Shown in pieces: positions 43,814-57,381 of a stretch of 64,000 nucleotides of DNA. Origin of the DNA: Rosellinia necatrix. Lineage: Eukaryota; Ascomycota; Sordariomycetes; Xylariales; Xylariaceae. A program made the translations under genes and the position numbers. The stretch's first letter is position 1, and each line of letters opens with the position of its first letter. A model generated the notes under the pieces. The model ran no database searches. It worked only from the letters and a program-made list of their open reading frames with translations, and had not been told where the DNA came from. The stretch lies in NCBI GenBank assembly GCA_021209875.1, contig JAGYVD010000001.1, positions 7,068,001 through 7,132,000 on the forward strand, in the 5' to 3' direction.

Positions 43814-44454
43814 CCTCTTAATAATATAATGAATTTTATAATTATATAACTTTATATTTTAGTTGATTTGTTTTATGCTGGCAGATAAAATATGTTTAGT
43901 TTTTAATGTTTATATATATCTGATTTTTAATATAACTTTTTTATATTTTAAATAATATTGTTTATTAAAAAGAGCAGAACTATTAGTTTTTAAGCTTAAT
44001 TATTATTAATAAAATTTATTAATATTTATTAATTTAATATATTTTCTGTTAGATTGTTGATTATTTTATTTTTGCTAATATAAAAGGAAAAAATATTATA
44101 ATAATAATTAAATTTATTTTTATATTATATTTTAAATAATTTATATTATAAATTATTTATATATTATTTTATTTAGTTATTAATATATTCAAATAATCTA
44201 TTCTTTTTAAGCTTTAATTATTTTAATATTAAATATTTAAGAATTATAATATTATAATTAATTATTTCTTTAAACTTTAATTAATATTATATTTAAATAA
44301 TAATAATTATATATTTAAAATATAATTGTTATTAATTTTATTTTTTAAAAGCATATATTAAGTTTTTTAATAAGTACCCAGGTTTTCAATATTATTTAAT
44401 CATGTTTTTTATTTTATTTTTAATTTTAAAATTTAATTTTGTTTTAAAATATAA

Positions 44455-44695
44455 GTCACAGATGCCACACATACCTTCACACACCTGACTAGGACCCACC
44501 TGAAAAGGTCCTTCTGGTTGTGGCCAAGGCCCACAACACCTACGTACAGCACGTGACCTAGCATCCGTGCACCCATAAACTAGTACATACCTAATTTCTA
44601 CCTAGATAGCTTTTTCTGTTCCCCATCTTCTGATCAATATAAATATGGGACCTTAACTAGGAGCATTGCCTCTGTAAAAGACATCAATCGTGATA
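44455..44695. other. GC-normal island in the AT-rich block
   Basis: About 240 bp of ordinary composition with intact CpA sites. It contains an imperfect palindrome around GTTGTGGCCAAGGCCCACAAC and a TATA-like AATATAAATATGGG. It may be a solo LTR or other single-copy insertion that escaped RIP. No partner copy is found in the window. Confidence 0.45.
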
Positions 44696-45216
44696 ATATA
44701 TATATAAAAATAAACTTATAAAATAATTAATAATCTTTATTAGTTTAATTAAAAAAATAATTGCCATATATTTATTTTATTATTAATTTATTTAATGTTT
44801 ATTAATATATTAAAACATAAAATTAGTTTAAAATTTTTAATGTTTAAAAAATTAAAAATTTAATTTTTAATAAGTCTGGTCAGGGGTATAAAGCTATAAA
44901 TAGCTGTATTTAAAGTATACTGGTCTATATTATGGTGTTATAAATGTATAGGTGATGAAGATAGTGGAATTCTAGGTGCAGTCCTAGAATTCCACCTACT
45001 AGTACAGGTAGGTGGGTGGGCCTAGCCCAAGTAGGCTAGCCCAGGTGGCCTAGGCCACCTTATCTAATCTTACAGTAGGGCAACTAGTGGTGCCAAACCT
45101 GGCACCCTTTGCCTACTTTAACAAAATGCCGGGCATTTAAAAAAATAGTTGCTGCTTTTAGTAACTATTTAGCAACAGCTGGCCCATTAATTTTTGAAAA
45201 TCTTATTAGTTTAATC

Positions 45217-45300
45217 TAAGCTTTTTATTTAGTTTTAAGCTTTTTATTTAGTTTTAAGCTTTTTATTTAGTTTTAAAGCTTTAACTTAGTTTTAAAGTTT
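45217..45300. repeat. 19 bp tandem repeat
   Basis: Three to four tandem copies of TAAGCTTTTTATTTAGTTT, the later ones diverging, lie inside the 2.95 kb element. Confidence 0.8.
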
Positions 45301-46929
45301 CAATTTAGCTTCAAGATTTTTTAAATATTAATTTATATAAAAACGTAAAAAAAATAAGCTATTATTTAGCTAGCATACTAATTAAATATTTTTTTAATCG
45401 GGAATTCTGCTGGTCTGGCCGCAGCTGCTGTTCTAGTTATAATTCCGGCCGCTTTTAATTTTTTTATAGTTTTAACTACACGTATAAAAACTAATAAAAC
45501 TATTAGCTTTATTAAAATAATTAAAGCTTTTAATACTTTAAAAGTTATTTTATTTATATAATTACTGTTAATATTTTTATTTAATTAAGCTAAAACTAAA
45601 ACTAAAGCTATAAAAACGTTTAGTTTTTTATTTAAAGCTATTATAAGCTTGTTTAATTTTTTTTTACACAGTTTTTCAAAATTTCTCTAGCTTTTAGCAT
45701 TTTTATATAATTGAAATAAGCTTTTTTTGTTAATTTTAAATAATTGTTATAACTTTTATTTAATTAAAATTATTTCTTTTAAATTTTATTAATTTATATA
45801 TATTATAACTTAAAGTATATAAATTAAAATATTACGCGTTTACTTTTAGCTATATTATATAAAAACAGGTTGCTAGTTATAAATAAACGCATAATACGTT
45901 TAAATTATATTTTACAACGGTTTTTTAAAGCTGCAATAATTTTATTTAAGCTAGCTTAATATAAAATATATTATTAATTAACTAGTAATTTACTGTTTTA
46001 TTATTTTAAAGCTTAGCTATATAATAAATAATTAAAAAAAATATTACTTTTTAATTAAAGCTTGTAATTTATTTATAAACAACTAAATATTTAAATAAAT
46101 AACGTTATTTCTAGCTGTTATTATTTTAATATCTGCTAGGTTAAAATAACTAAAATTAAAATAGCTTATATTTAAAGCTTTTAAACAAGCCGTATATCGA
46201 AAGCTTCAATAAGTTAGATTAGCCGGACTAGTTTAATTAATTATGTTAAATTAGCTAGCTTAATTAACTAAATTAAAACAACTGGCGTAAAAGGCTAGAT
46301 CGTTAAAATAGCCAAACATTTAATTAGCTAGATCGGCCTAGTTAGTCAAGTTAACTAGCTGTATTAAATTATATAAATAGCTTTAATTAACCAGATTATA
46401 AACAAAATATATGGTGGTATTAATAACTAAATATATAACCGGTTTATAATATATAGCCGGATCAACTAAAAAAAACTGCTATATTTCTAAAAAAAAAGCT
46501 AACACTAGTATTTTTAATGTTTATTAGTCGTATAAATAAAATCATTTCGCTAATATTATTATTAGCTTTAATAAAATTATTAGCTTTAAACTTGTTAGCA
46601 TAAGCTGTTTTAGTTTAATTATTAATTTAATTTTTAAAACTACTGCTATTTTATATATAGCTAATTAATAAGTTTAAAAAGTTATTTATAAAGCTTATAA
46701 TTAATTTTAAAAACTTTATTTTTAACTTTAAAAAGCTTAGTTTTATATTTAAAACATTTATTTTTAAGTTAAAAAATGTAGTTGCAGCTTTTAATTTAAA
46801 ATAAAATATTTTTAATTTAGTAATATCTGCAGCTAATTTATTATATTTTTTATTTAAGTTGTTAACACGTTTTTATAACGTATTTACATTTTTTTTATAT
46901 ATTATTTATTAAAACAGCTTTTATTTAAT

Positions 46930-47190
46930 AATTAATAAAAGCTATAATTTAGCTTAGCTAACCAGCTAAGCTAGGCTAGGCTAAGCTAGGTCAGGCTAGG
47001 TTGGCTTGGTCGGCTAAGTAGGCTAGGCTAAAATAAACTAAGTTAGCTAAAGCTAGAGTTAGTAAAATTAATTGTGAAGCCATCCCGACAGACGACTTCC
47101 TTAGGGAAGCCATCTTGTCGGACGCCTTCCTTTGGGAAGCTTTCCTTAGTGAAGCCTTCCTTCCGGAAGGCTTCTGGGAATAGCTATACA
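46930..47190. repeat. Degenerate tandem repeats (GCTAGG and GGAAGCCTTCCTTAG types)
   Basis: First comes a run of GCTAG/GCTAAG units (about 46,940-47,040), then 15 bp units around GGAAGCCTTCCTTAG (about 47,070-47,175). On the minus strand the second array reads as an RKAS repeat within a short open frame, which is repeat-derived. GC is higher than in the surroundings. Confidence 0.7.
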
Positions 47191-48660
47191 TTAGTTAGAC
47201 TAGGAGATAGATAGTAAATTGATCTTCATCTCTCTCCAACTATCTGATGCCTACCAATTAATAGCTTGATTAAATTAGCTGAAATTTAATAAATCTGGCT
47301 AAAAACGCTAAAAACAATAAAATCGATAAAATCGGTAAAACTAGCTAGAATTAATAAACCTAAAGCTTTAATTAATTAGTTAAAGAGTTAATTAATAAAA
47401 TAGTATAATTTGCAGCTAATTTTACTAGTTTTATCGCACTTGGCTACGTAATATAAACTGCTACAAGGCAAAAAAGCCGTTTTTAACCGCAAAACTTAAG
47501 TAAATAGTTTATAAAAGCTGCTTAAGAAAATATTTTTAGTTTAATCGTTGCAGAAGTATTAATTTAATAAGTCTGGTCAGAAGTAGAAAGCTGTAAATAG
47601 CTGTATTTATAATATACTAGTCTATATTATAGTGTTATATATATATAAGTAATAACAATAATAAAATTCTAAGTGCAGTCTTAGAATTTTACTTACTAGT
47701 ATAGGTAGGTGGGTGGGCCTAGCCTAAGTAGGCTAGCCCAGGTGGCCTGGGCCACCTTATCTAATCTTATAATGGGGCAACTAGTGGTGCCAAGCCTGGC
47801 ACCCCTTGCCTACTCTAACAACTTTAAAGCTTATAAAAATAAAAAAAATCTTTACTTTAAATATTGTTTAATTTAAAACTTTAGTTTTAAAAATAAGACA
47901 AAAAACGTTATTTTTTGTTAATAAAACTTAAATGTATTCAGCTAGTATTTGTTTAATTTATATAAAAATTAAAAAGTTAAAACTATAACTATTAAAAATT
48001 TTATGTTCAAAAAAATATAGTTTAAAATAAGTTTAAAAATAAGTTCAAATTAAATAATAATAAAAATAAAATTATTATTGAATTTAAAACTAAAAAACAA
48101 CGTTTAATAATTATAATAGTTTTTAATTATTTTCAAAAAAATTGTTTTAAAAGTTATATTATTAAAAATATAAATAAATTATAATAATAATAATAATTTA
48201 AATTATAAAATTACAAATTAAAATATAAACTAAACAGATAAATTATTTATTGCATGTATAAATCTTGCATAAAATGAATATAATGCATTGAAAAATAAAA
48301 TAATTAAAACAAAAAAACATATTAAAAATATTAAAGCAGTAAAGATAATTAATTAATTGACATAATCATTAAAAACCGCTAAAATATCGGCTAATATAAA
48401 GATTCTAATTTTTAAAACATTTTATTATGTTATTAATTAATTATTTAAAGCTATATTAAATATAATTAAATATAAAACACAACTAGTGGTTTAAGTTTAA
48501 GATTTTAAGTATTAATATTTAATTATAATTATGTTAATATTAAAATTATTATTTGAAGGTTTTATTTTAATATTTTTAATAAAACTAATATAAGTTTTAA
48601 TAATAATATTAATATTTATTATTTTGATAATTTATTTCAGAATATAAGCTATATAAGAGG

Positions 48661-51600
48661 TGCACCATAGGGGTGTAAAGTGTGTATTATAAAAAATAAA
48701 GAACTAGCAAATCTAGGCTAAACTAACGTTTTATTTAAATATGGGCTAGGGCCTACATATATAAGGCTAAGTTTAATTAAGTTGTGCGTATAGCTATAGG
48801 CTACAGCATTTTAAGCAAAAGGATTATATAAGCGTTTTTTTTACACGCGCGTATTAAAAAGCCGCGCTAATTAAAAAGTTCTGCTAACTTTAGCAGAGTT
48901 TATTATATAATCTGTTATAGTCGGCTTTTTTTTTTAATATTTATTTATATAATAAAATATAGATTATATTAGTTTTAGTACTTTTTAATTAGTTATCTGC
49001 TGTATTTATATTATTTTTTATTATTTATTAATTATATTTATAACTTTATTATTTTTATTTAATAAAATAATTAAAACTGTCCAGTTTTTAATTAAAATAA
49101 TATTTTAAAACAATTTTTATTTTATATATATTTTTTTATTAAAATTTTGTTTAGCTTTTATATATTTAAATAGCAGCATTAATTGTTTAAAAGTCGGGTT
49201 TTTAAAATTATATATAAATGCTTTATAAAAATTATTAAATAAATATAGAAATTATTAAAAATGTTTAATTTATAAACTAGGTGTTTTATTTATTATTTAA
49301 TTATTTAAAGTTTTAATTTTTATTAAAAATATTTTTTTGATAATTAATTAAATAAATAATATTTTATATATAAATATAAATAAATTTAATTTTTTGATTA
49401 AATTTTAATACATAGTGTTTAATATTATAGTTATATTTTATTATAGCTTAACAAAAATTTATTATTAATTAAACGTTTTAATATAAATGCTTGCAAAAAA
49501 ACATATATTTAAAATTTTTAATATTATTAAAATTAACTGATATTTTTAATATATTAAACAGTTTAAATTTAAATAACAGTTCATAAAAATTAAATATATA
49601 ATATTATTATATACAGCATTTAAATTTTATTATAAAAAATATAATATTTATTTAATCTGTTTCTAATTTAATAAATATATAATATTATATTATTATTTTA
49701 ATAGTTTAGGTCTTATGTTTTAATAAGCTGTTTATTTATAAATAATATATAGCTGTTATTATTAGCTTAATATTAAATAACTATTATATATTTTATTAAA
49801 AGTTAAATATAAACTTTTAGTTTTTATTTAAAATAATTTTTTAAAAATGTTTTAATTATTTAATAAAAGTTGTTTAATTAAAACAATGCTCTCTTTTTTA
49901 TTATATATTTTATATATTTAAAATTAATAATATATATTTTAAAACAAAGCTTAAAATTATTATTATAACGTTATATATATTAACATATAGTTTTTTTTAT
50001 TTAATCATTAAATAATACTTTTAATTTTATTTTTAAAAATACTAAAATAAAGTTTATATTTATGATATATATAAATAATAAGTTTTTTAATTGAATTAAT
50101 TTTAGCTTTTTTATACATAGCTGCTTATCAGTTTAATTTAAATTATATAAGTTATAATGTTTAATATAACTTTTTATTATTTATATTTTATCAGCTATTA
50201 TAAACAGTTTTAATATTTATATTATTAATTAAATATTATATGTTGCACCAGTCACAAATAAGAAGTCAAGGCTTCGGCAATAAGTGATGTATTGTACGAA
50301 AAATCTACAGATGGGAAAGGAAAGAGTAAGTGGGAGGAATTTAGCCCACTAGAATTCCGACTAAGTGCAGGTGTGTGGGGTGGGTCCAGTCCGTGCGCGC
50401 CACAGCGGGGGCAACAGGTGCACGGATACTGGTCCGTGCCATATGCCCAATTGGCCAACCAGTTATCCGGGACTTTATAGTACTATTTTTTATTATACGC
50501 TCGTTTTAGAATTTTTTTAATTATATTAATTAAAATATTTAAACGTTTTAAATTTATATATATATTATATATTAATTTATTTATAGCAATATTAAAAAAT
50601 ACTTAAGTTTAAAATAAACTACAATGTTTTTATGATTTTTCGTTTTCAAAATATTTTCAAGTTTTTTAATATTTATATATATTTATAGTTTTTAAAGTTT
50701 TATTTATAATTATTTCTAATATAAATATTTAAAACGCAGCTTTTGGTTTTTTATATTATATTTAATATAAATTGATTGTTGATTTTTATTAATGTTCTGT
50801 TTGCTTTTTAAACATTCAATATTATTTATATATAACGAAAAACGTTGAATATTTAGTTTAGCTTATTTACTAAATAATATATATATAGTCTATATTATAA
50901 TAAATAAATAAATAAATTAATTCGTTTATATTTAAGACGTTTAATAGCTGTAGTTTTTAAAATTATTTATTTAATAATATTTTAATAACAAAAAATTTAT
51001 TAAAACAATTATTAGTTTTTATTAGATTATATTATTACGTGCAGCTTTTTAGCTGTTTAAACTAAACATATTATTTTTAATTTTAAAAATCTATAGTTTA
51101 TTTTTATATTAACTAATAATTAATTTTAATATATTATTAATTAAACATTAACACTAAAAATTGTTTATTTTTTTTGTTTTTATATGTTTTTAGTTTTAAA
51201 TAAAAATTATTATTTTAAAACTTTTTATATAAGTTATAATAAAACAGAGTAGTTTATTTATATATAATATTTTATGCTGCTTTAAATAAAATTATTTTTA
51301 TAACAGTTAGTTTATAATACTTAGTTTTTATTTACGTTTATATTTATTTAGATTTTTGTTTTAATATGTTTAATTTATTCAATTTTAAGTAATGAATCAG
51401 GTTTTTTTTTTGCAGCGGTTTAATTAGCTTTATATAATATAAAATCAAGTTCTATAAAAATGTTGTCGCGTTTATATATTATTTAAAAGCTTTTAATTAA
51501 TTTAAAAAGACTAAGTTATAAATTGCCATAATATATCTTTTTAGTATTATTATTTTAAACATGTTTATTTTAAATTCAAATAAATTTTTTAAAAAATAAC

Positions 51601-54600
51601 AGATAAAAGATTTTATTAATAATATAGCTATATATTTATATTTAAATAGCTTAAATATTGTTTTTAAATATTTTTATATTATTTAATAATATTTAAAAAT
51701 ATTATTATATTATTTATAAATATTTGATAATATTTTTAATATATTTTAAAAAATTGATTATATAACGTTATATATGAGCTAAAAATTATAGAATTTTATT
51801 ATTATAACGGCGTATTTTTTTTATTTTTTTTTAAGTTATGATTATAAACCAGGTTTTAAAGTTTAAATATATTAAAAGTAATAAAAAATATTACTATGTT
51901 AATAACAGTTATAAAATGCTTTTTTTAAAAATTTAATTATTTCTGCTTATAATAATAATAAATAATTATTTAATATCACTATTTTATTAAATTTTTGAAG
52001 TTTATAATTATTTACCTTTTTATATTATTATATTTAAAAGTTCTATTTTATTCAATATTAATTATTATATTATAAATACAGCATATATATATAAAGTTAA
52101 TTTATTAATTTATTTTATATATATTTTTTATAAAATCATTATAAAAATTATTAAAAAATCTATGTTTTTATAACAAAATAAATATATATACCTTATAAGC
52201 TTAAAACTTTAGTTTTGCTAATTTTTTATTAAAACAGCTTTTAATTATTATTTACTTTAAACATTAATAGTTTTTTTATTTTATTAAATTTTAAAAGCTT
52301 TAGCTGTTTTTTAAATTTTTTAGCTAAAAATACTTTTTTAGCAAATATATATATATTTAAAAAAATAACTATTTTTAGCATATTTATACATTGTTTAATT
52401 TTTAATATAAATATAATTTTAAAAATATTAAACCATGCTGTTTTTAATGTTGATATATTTTTGTTTTTTTGTTTAAAAACTTTATTATGTTTTTTATAAT
52501 ATTTATAAACAGCGTTTTAAAAAAAAATATAGCTTAATAAGCTTTTATAAAACCCGCGATTTTATTTAAAATTAATATATTATATAAAAATATATTGTTT
52601 ATTCTTACTGTTGTAATAATTAAAATTATTTTAAATTATATATTTATATATATTAATATTTTAACTTAATTAAATATTTATAAAGGTTTTTTTTTATAAA
52701 TATAAAAATATTATGAAAAAATAGTTTTATATGATTATTTATTATAATAATTATAGCTGCAGCAGCAACTGCTAATATATTTAAAGCTTTTTTATAGTTA
52801 TAATAAAATAGCTTTAATGTTTATTTTTTATATTATATTTATTTTAACGTTTTTAATAATTATACCGCGTTTTTTAAATGTTTTAATTATTTATATAACA
52901 AATAATATTTTTATATTAATAGTTATATTTATAGCCGCTAAAACAGTTTTTAATATAAAAAGCTAAAATTATAGTTAATAAACAAAGCTTTATCTTTAAT
53001 AGCTATATAAGCTTTTGTTTTTATTTTAAAGTTTATTTTTTTATTTGTTATTTTTTTATATATTTATATTTTTAAGCTTAAATTCGCATTTTATTTAAAA
53101 CTTATTTTAAATAAAAATTAAATTATATAAGCTTTATAGCTTATAATTATTTAATATATAAAAAAAGATTATTTTTAAAAATAAATTCAGTTTTAATTAT
53201 TTTATTACCTAGCTTTTTATAGAATTTTTATTTTATTAGTTTTTTTATTATTAGTTCTTTTATAAATAAATAAAAACTTGGCTAGTTTTTAAATTTAATC
53301 GGCTTTAGTTTAATATTTTAAAAAATCTGCGTTATTTTTTATTATATATTTTAAAATGTTTAAAAAGCTTTGTTAATATATATTATTTTTATATTTAAAT
53401 TCACATCTATTTCTATTTTATTATTTATTTTAAAGTTTTATATTTTACATTATAACTAAATACAATATATATATGCTTTACTCTTTTTATATTATATATA
53501 AAAACTTTTTAATACGTTTTATTTTTTTGCACTTTATAAATAATTAGCTGTTTTTATTTCTTTTATTGTTTTTTGCTTAAAATATCCTGTTATGTTTTTT
53601 ATTATATTTTTTAGCTTGTTTATAATGTTGTAAATATTTAAAAATATATTATAATGTAATATTAACATAATATAATATCCGTATATATATTTTTTAGTTA
53701 AATAAAAATAATATATTTCATTGTTTAAAATAGATATTAAATTTGCTTTTAAATAAGTGTTAGATTTTTTGTTGCTAATAATAAACTTTTTATAGCATTA
53801 ATAATATATTAAATCTCTTATCAGCTAATATAACATTTTAAATATATTAAACTTTTTTTAATAAATAATAATTCAATTAATTTTTATTAGTTTTTTAAAA
53901 AATAAATTTTATTGTTTTAATTATTAACATAATTTTATTATTATAATTATTTTGGCTATATTAATTATTATATTTTAATTATTAATTATTTTTGTTAAAA
54001 TAATAATTTTTATAATATTTACGTGTTTATAAAAAGCTAAATAATCGGTTGTTTTATTTGTTTTAATTATATTAATTATTACGGTTATATTTACTGCTGT
54101 TATAACGTTATTAGTTTTTATTTTTTTTTAATTGTGTTTTTTTCATTAGTTATATGAGCGATTTTTTAATTAGTTTTTAAAATAACGATTATTTTTAAAA
54201 AAAAACCTCAGTTAATGTATATATTTTTAAATATTAAAAGTTATTAATGAGGCAAAATATGCTGTATTTTTTTATCTTCTGATGATTTTTTTAGTTAAGT
54301 TTTATAGATTTTTTTTAACTTTTTTAATTTTAAGCATATATTTTTTTTGTTAATTAATTTTAAACACATAGTTTTAAAACTGTTTAATTTTTAATTTTAT
54401 ATTAATATAAATTTATATTATTATTGTATCTTTGTTGTATTTATTAATCTTTAAAATATTTATAGCATATATATATTTTAGTTTTTTTATATATATTATA
54501 AAACGTTAAATAATTAGTTTTAAATTTATAAATAACTATATTAACGTTTATTATAAAATATTATTAATTTATTTTAATTATTTAGTTTATATTTTTACAA

Positions 54601-55722
54601 CATAGCTTTATATATATACTAAAGCTTAGCTTATTATTTTATTACAAAATTACTAGTTTTATAAAAACTGTTTAAAATAAAAACAAAATTTATTATTTTA
54701 TTTTATATTATATTTTTTTTTTTTTGCGTTTTTTTTTATAGTAAATTATAACATAGTTCCACTTTTTTAAGTTTAAGCTTTATTTTATTATTTTAAACAT
54801 ATTTAAGATAATAACTAGTATTGTTTTTAAAGCTTGTATTTATTTATTAATTTCAGCAAGAAAATAAATAATAATATATTAGTTCAGGCCTACTTGTTAA
54901 AAAATATTAATATTTTTTTTTTAAACCACGCTTTTTTAAAATTCTTTTTTTAATTTATTGTTTTAAATAGTTGCTGTCGTTTAGTTTTAAGTTTAATTAA
55001 CAGCTTTATTTTAAGCTTTAAATATTTAATTGTTTTTTTAATTAATTTATTATTTAGTTATTTTTATTTTAAAATATTATTTCAGGCCTTCAAATATTTA
55101 TTTTTCTTATAACTGTCGGCAAGCTTAATAAATAAATAAAATAAATCATTTATATTAAATTATAGGTTAAAATATTTATAACGTTTATTTTATTGCTAGC
55201 TAAAATATAAAAATATATATTAAACTTACTGTTTATTTTTATTTTATGTTTATAAAGTTTTTTTTAATGTTTTTAGCTAGCTTTACTGTTTAAACAACTT
55301 TTTAATTTTTATATCAGATTATTAATAAAAATAATGTTTAGCTTTAATAAATATATTAAATATAAAAAAAGGTTTTGTGTTATTTATTGCAATAAAATAT
55401 GCGTTTAATCATAAAAACGCGTTTTTATAATTATAAAAATCATAAAAATAGTTTTATTTTTAAAAAGTAAAGTTTAATAGTTAAGTTTAATTTTTATAAA
55501 AAACGTTATAAAAACATTAATTTAAAAATATATTATAAAAATATAAAATATATATTAAAAAAATAAAAACTAGCAAATTTAAGCTAAACTAAAGTTTTAC
55601 TTAAATATAAGCTAAAGCTTATATATATAAGGCTAGGCCTAATTAAGTTATGCGTGTAGCTATTGGCTATAGCACCCCAAGCGAGGGGCTTATATAACCG
55701 CTCCTTCTACGCCCGCGTATTA
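48661..55722 (+). mobile_element. RIP-degraded LTR-type retroelement, about 7.06 kb
   Basis: Two direct units of about 195 bp, at 48661..48856 and about 55531..55722, bound a 6.7 kb AT-rich interior. The shared core reads AACTAGCAAATYTA, then GGCTA..CTTAATTAAGTT.TGCGT, then a closing GCGTATTA. The less mutated inverted copy at 43,619 shows the original ends as TGCACC..TATCA. The size and direct terminal repeats fit a Gypsy or Copia type element. The interior is too mutated to show gag or pol. Confidence 0.55.
50240..50480. other. GC-normal island inside the 7 kb element
   Basis: About 240 bp with normal composition (TTGCACCAGTCACAAATAAG at the left, CCAGTTATCCGGGACTTTAT at the right) interrupts the RIP-mutated interior. 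Short inverted pieces GGATACTGGT / ACCAGTTATCC are seen near its right end. Its lack of RIP suggests insertion after the host element was mutated, or single-copy status. Confidence 0.5.
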
Positions 55723-57270
55723 CTATATATTTATTAATAAAAGTTTTATTTATTAAAATTATATAACAATATATAAAGGTTTTTATTTTATACGAGTTTA
55801 AATATAATATATTTATGATATTTTTGTTATAATATTTTAAAACTATAATATTTAATAAATAATAATAAGTTATTATAACTAATGTGATTAAAGAATAATT
55901 TTAACAGTTTAATAGTTTAAATATAAATAATCAAAAAAACAGTAAAAAAAAACATTTTATAAAGATTGTTTAATTAAAAAAATTAAAACAGCAAAAATAA
56001 TTATGAATATAAATAAAAAAACTAAAAAAAACATTAAATATTTGCTAGCGTTATTTTTTTATTATATAATAATCATATAAAACAAGCTAATATTAACTAG
56101 TTTAATTTAAATAAATAAAATAAATACAAGAGAAAAAAATATCTAATAAAAATAAGCTTGTTTTATTAACATATGTTGTTTTGCAGAAAAAATAAATTTA
56201 TTGTTTAAAAATTGCAAAATAACAGGAAAAAATATTTAATAACTTTTAAATATATTTTAAATATCATTTAACAGGGGTGTAGATAGATTTATAAAAAGAT
56301 TTATTAATTATTCAAAGCTTGGTAATACTTTGGGAATATTTAATATAAATAATTAAATTTATTAAAACGCTTTTATTTAATATAATAAGCTATAAATATT
56401 TATATATTTTAATTATATAATAAAAACAACGTTAAAATTGCCTTCAGCTTATATATATAACGTTTATAAATAGAATATTGAAATTATATTTTATATATAT
56501 ATATATTCTTTCTTAAAAGATTTTTAAAGCTAAAACTTTGAGTTTGATTATTAAGTGATTTTGTATTATTATTATAATTTTTAAATTAGTTAATTTATTA
56601 ATTGATTTATTGTTTTATTTTTTAATAGTGTTTTTAGATTTTTTATTTAAAGTAGTCTTTTTAAATATTTTTAATAAATTAATTAGTTTATTTATATATA
56701 ATAATAAAATAAAAATAAAATTATATAACGCGGTTTTTTTAAAGCAGAAAATAGTTTGTTTTAATTATATTAACATATTTAAAAGAAATAGTTTTTCTAA
56801 ATGTATGTTTTTAATTATATGATTGCTTTATATTTTAATGCAGCTTTAGTATTCTTTTATTTGAATTTAAACATGACTAATAATTTATTAATAGTTTAGA
56901 TGTAAATCCATCTTTAAACTTTTATTTTTTAACATTTTTTTGGTTTTTTGAGCTTAAAGATAAAAGCTATATACAAGTTTCTTGTAAGCATATTTTTATT
57001 AAATCTTTAATATGTTAATTTAAAATATAGGTTTTTTATCATCTTAAAATATATTTTTATTTTTTATAAATTTATTATTTATATATCTTAAAACTTTATT
57101 GTTATAATTTTATTATAATTATATTACTTTCTAAATATTATTATAATTTTTTATATATTATTTTATTAATTATATTATTTTTCATTTATAAATTATTAAT
57201 ATAATTTATTTATTAATATATATTTCAATTTCTATTCATTATTATAAATAATTATTATTATTATTTTTTC

Positions 57271-57381
57271 TGCTGCTAAGCTTATGTTTACGTTATTGTT
57301 GCTGCTTCTCCTGGTGCTGTTTTTACTGCTACTGCTGCTTTTCCTGCTGCTGCTGCTTCTTCTACTGCTGCTGCTGCTGCT
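57271..57381. repeat. CTG/GCT-rich trinucleotide tract
   Basis: Imperfect GCT/CTG units with CTT and CCT variants over about 110 bp within the AT-rich block. They keep many CpA sites on the opposite strand. Confidence 0.8.

Larger units (their letters stand above)
44869..47821. mobile_element. 2.95 kb element with 256 bp direct terminal repeats
   Basis: Units 44869..45124 and 47566..47821 align along 256 bp in direct orientation, both from AATAAGTCTGGTCAG to TAACAA, with mostly transition differences. Direct repeats around 2.4 kb of AT-rich interior suggest an LTR element, probably non-autonomous because no coding remnant is seen. The repeats are much less AT-rich than the interior and hold three strong palindromes each. 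No target duplication or clear TG..CA ends could be fixed, so the class is open. Confidence 0.6.

Noticed and set aside
46991..47191. Short minus-strand open frame with RKAS repeats as a gene
   Set aside because: It is the translation of a 15 bp tandem repeat in gene-free DNA and lacks any flanking gene structure.
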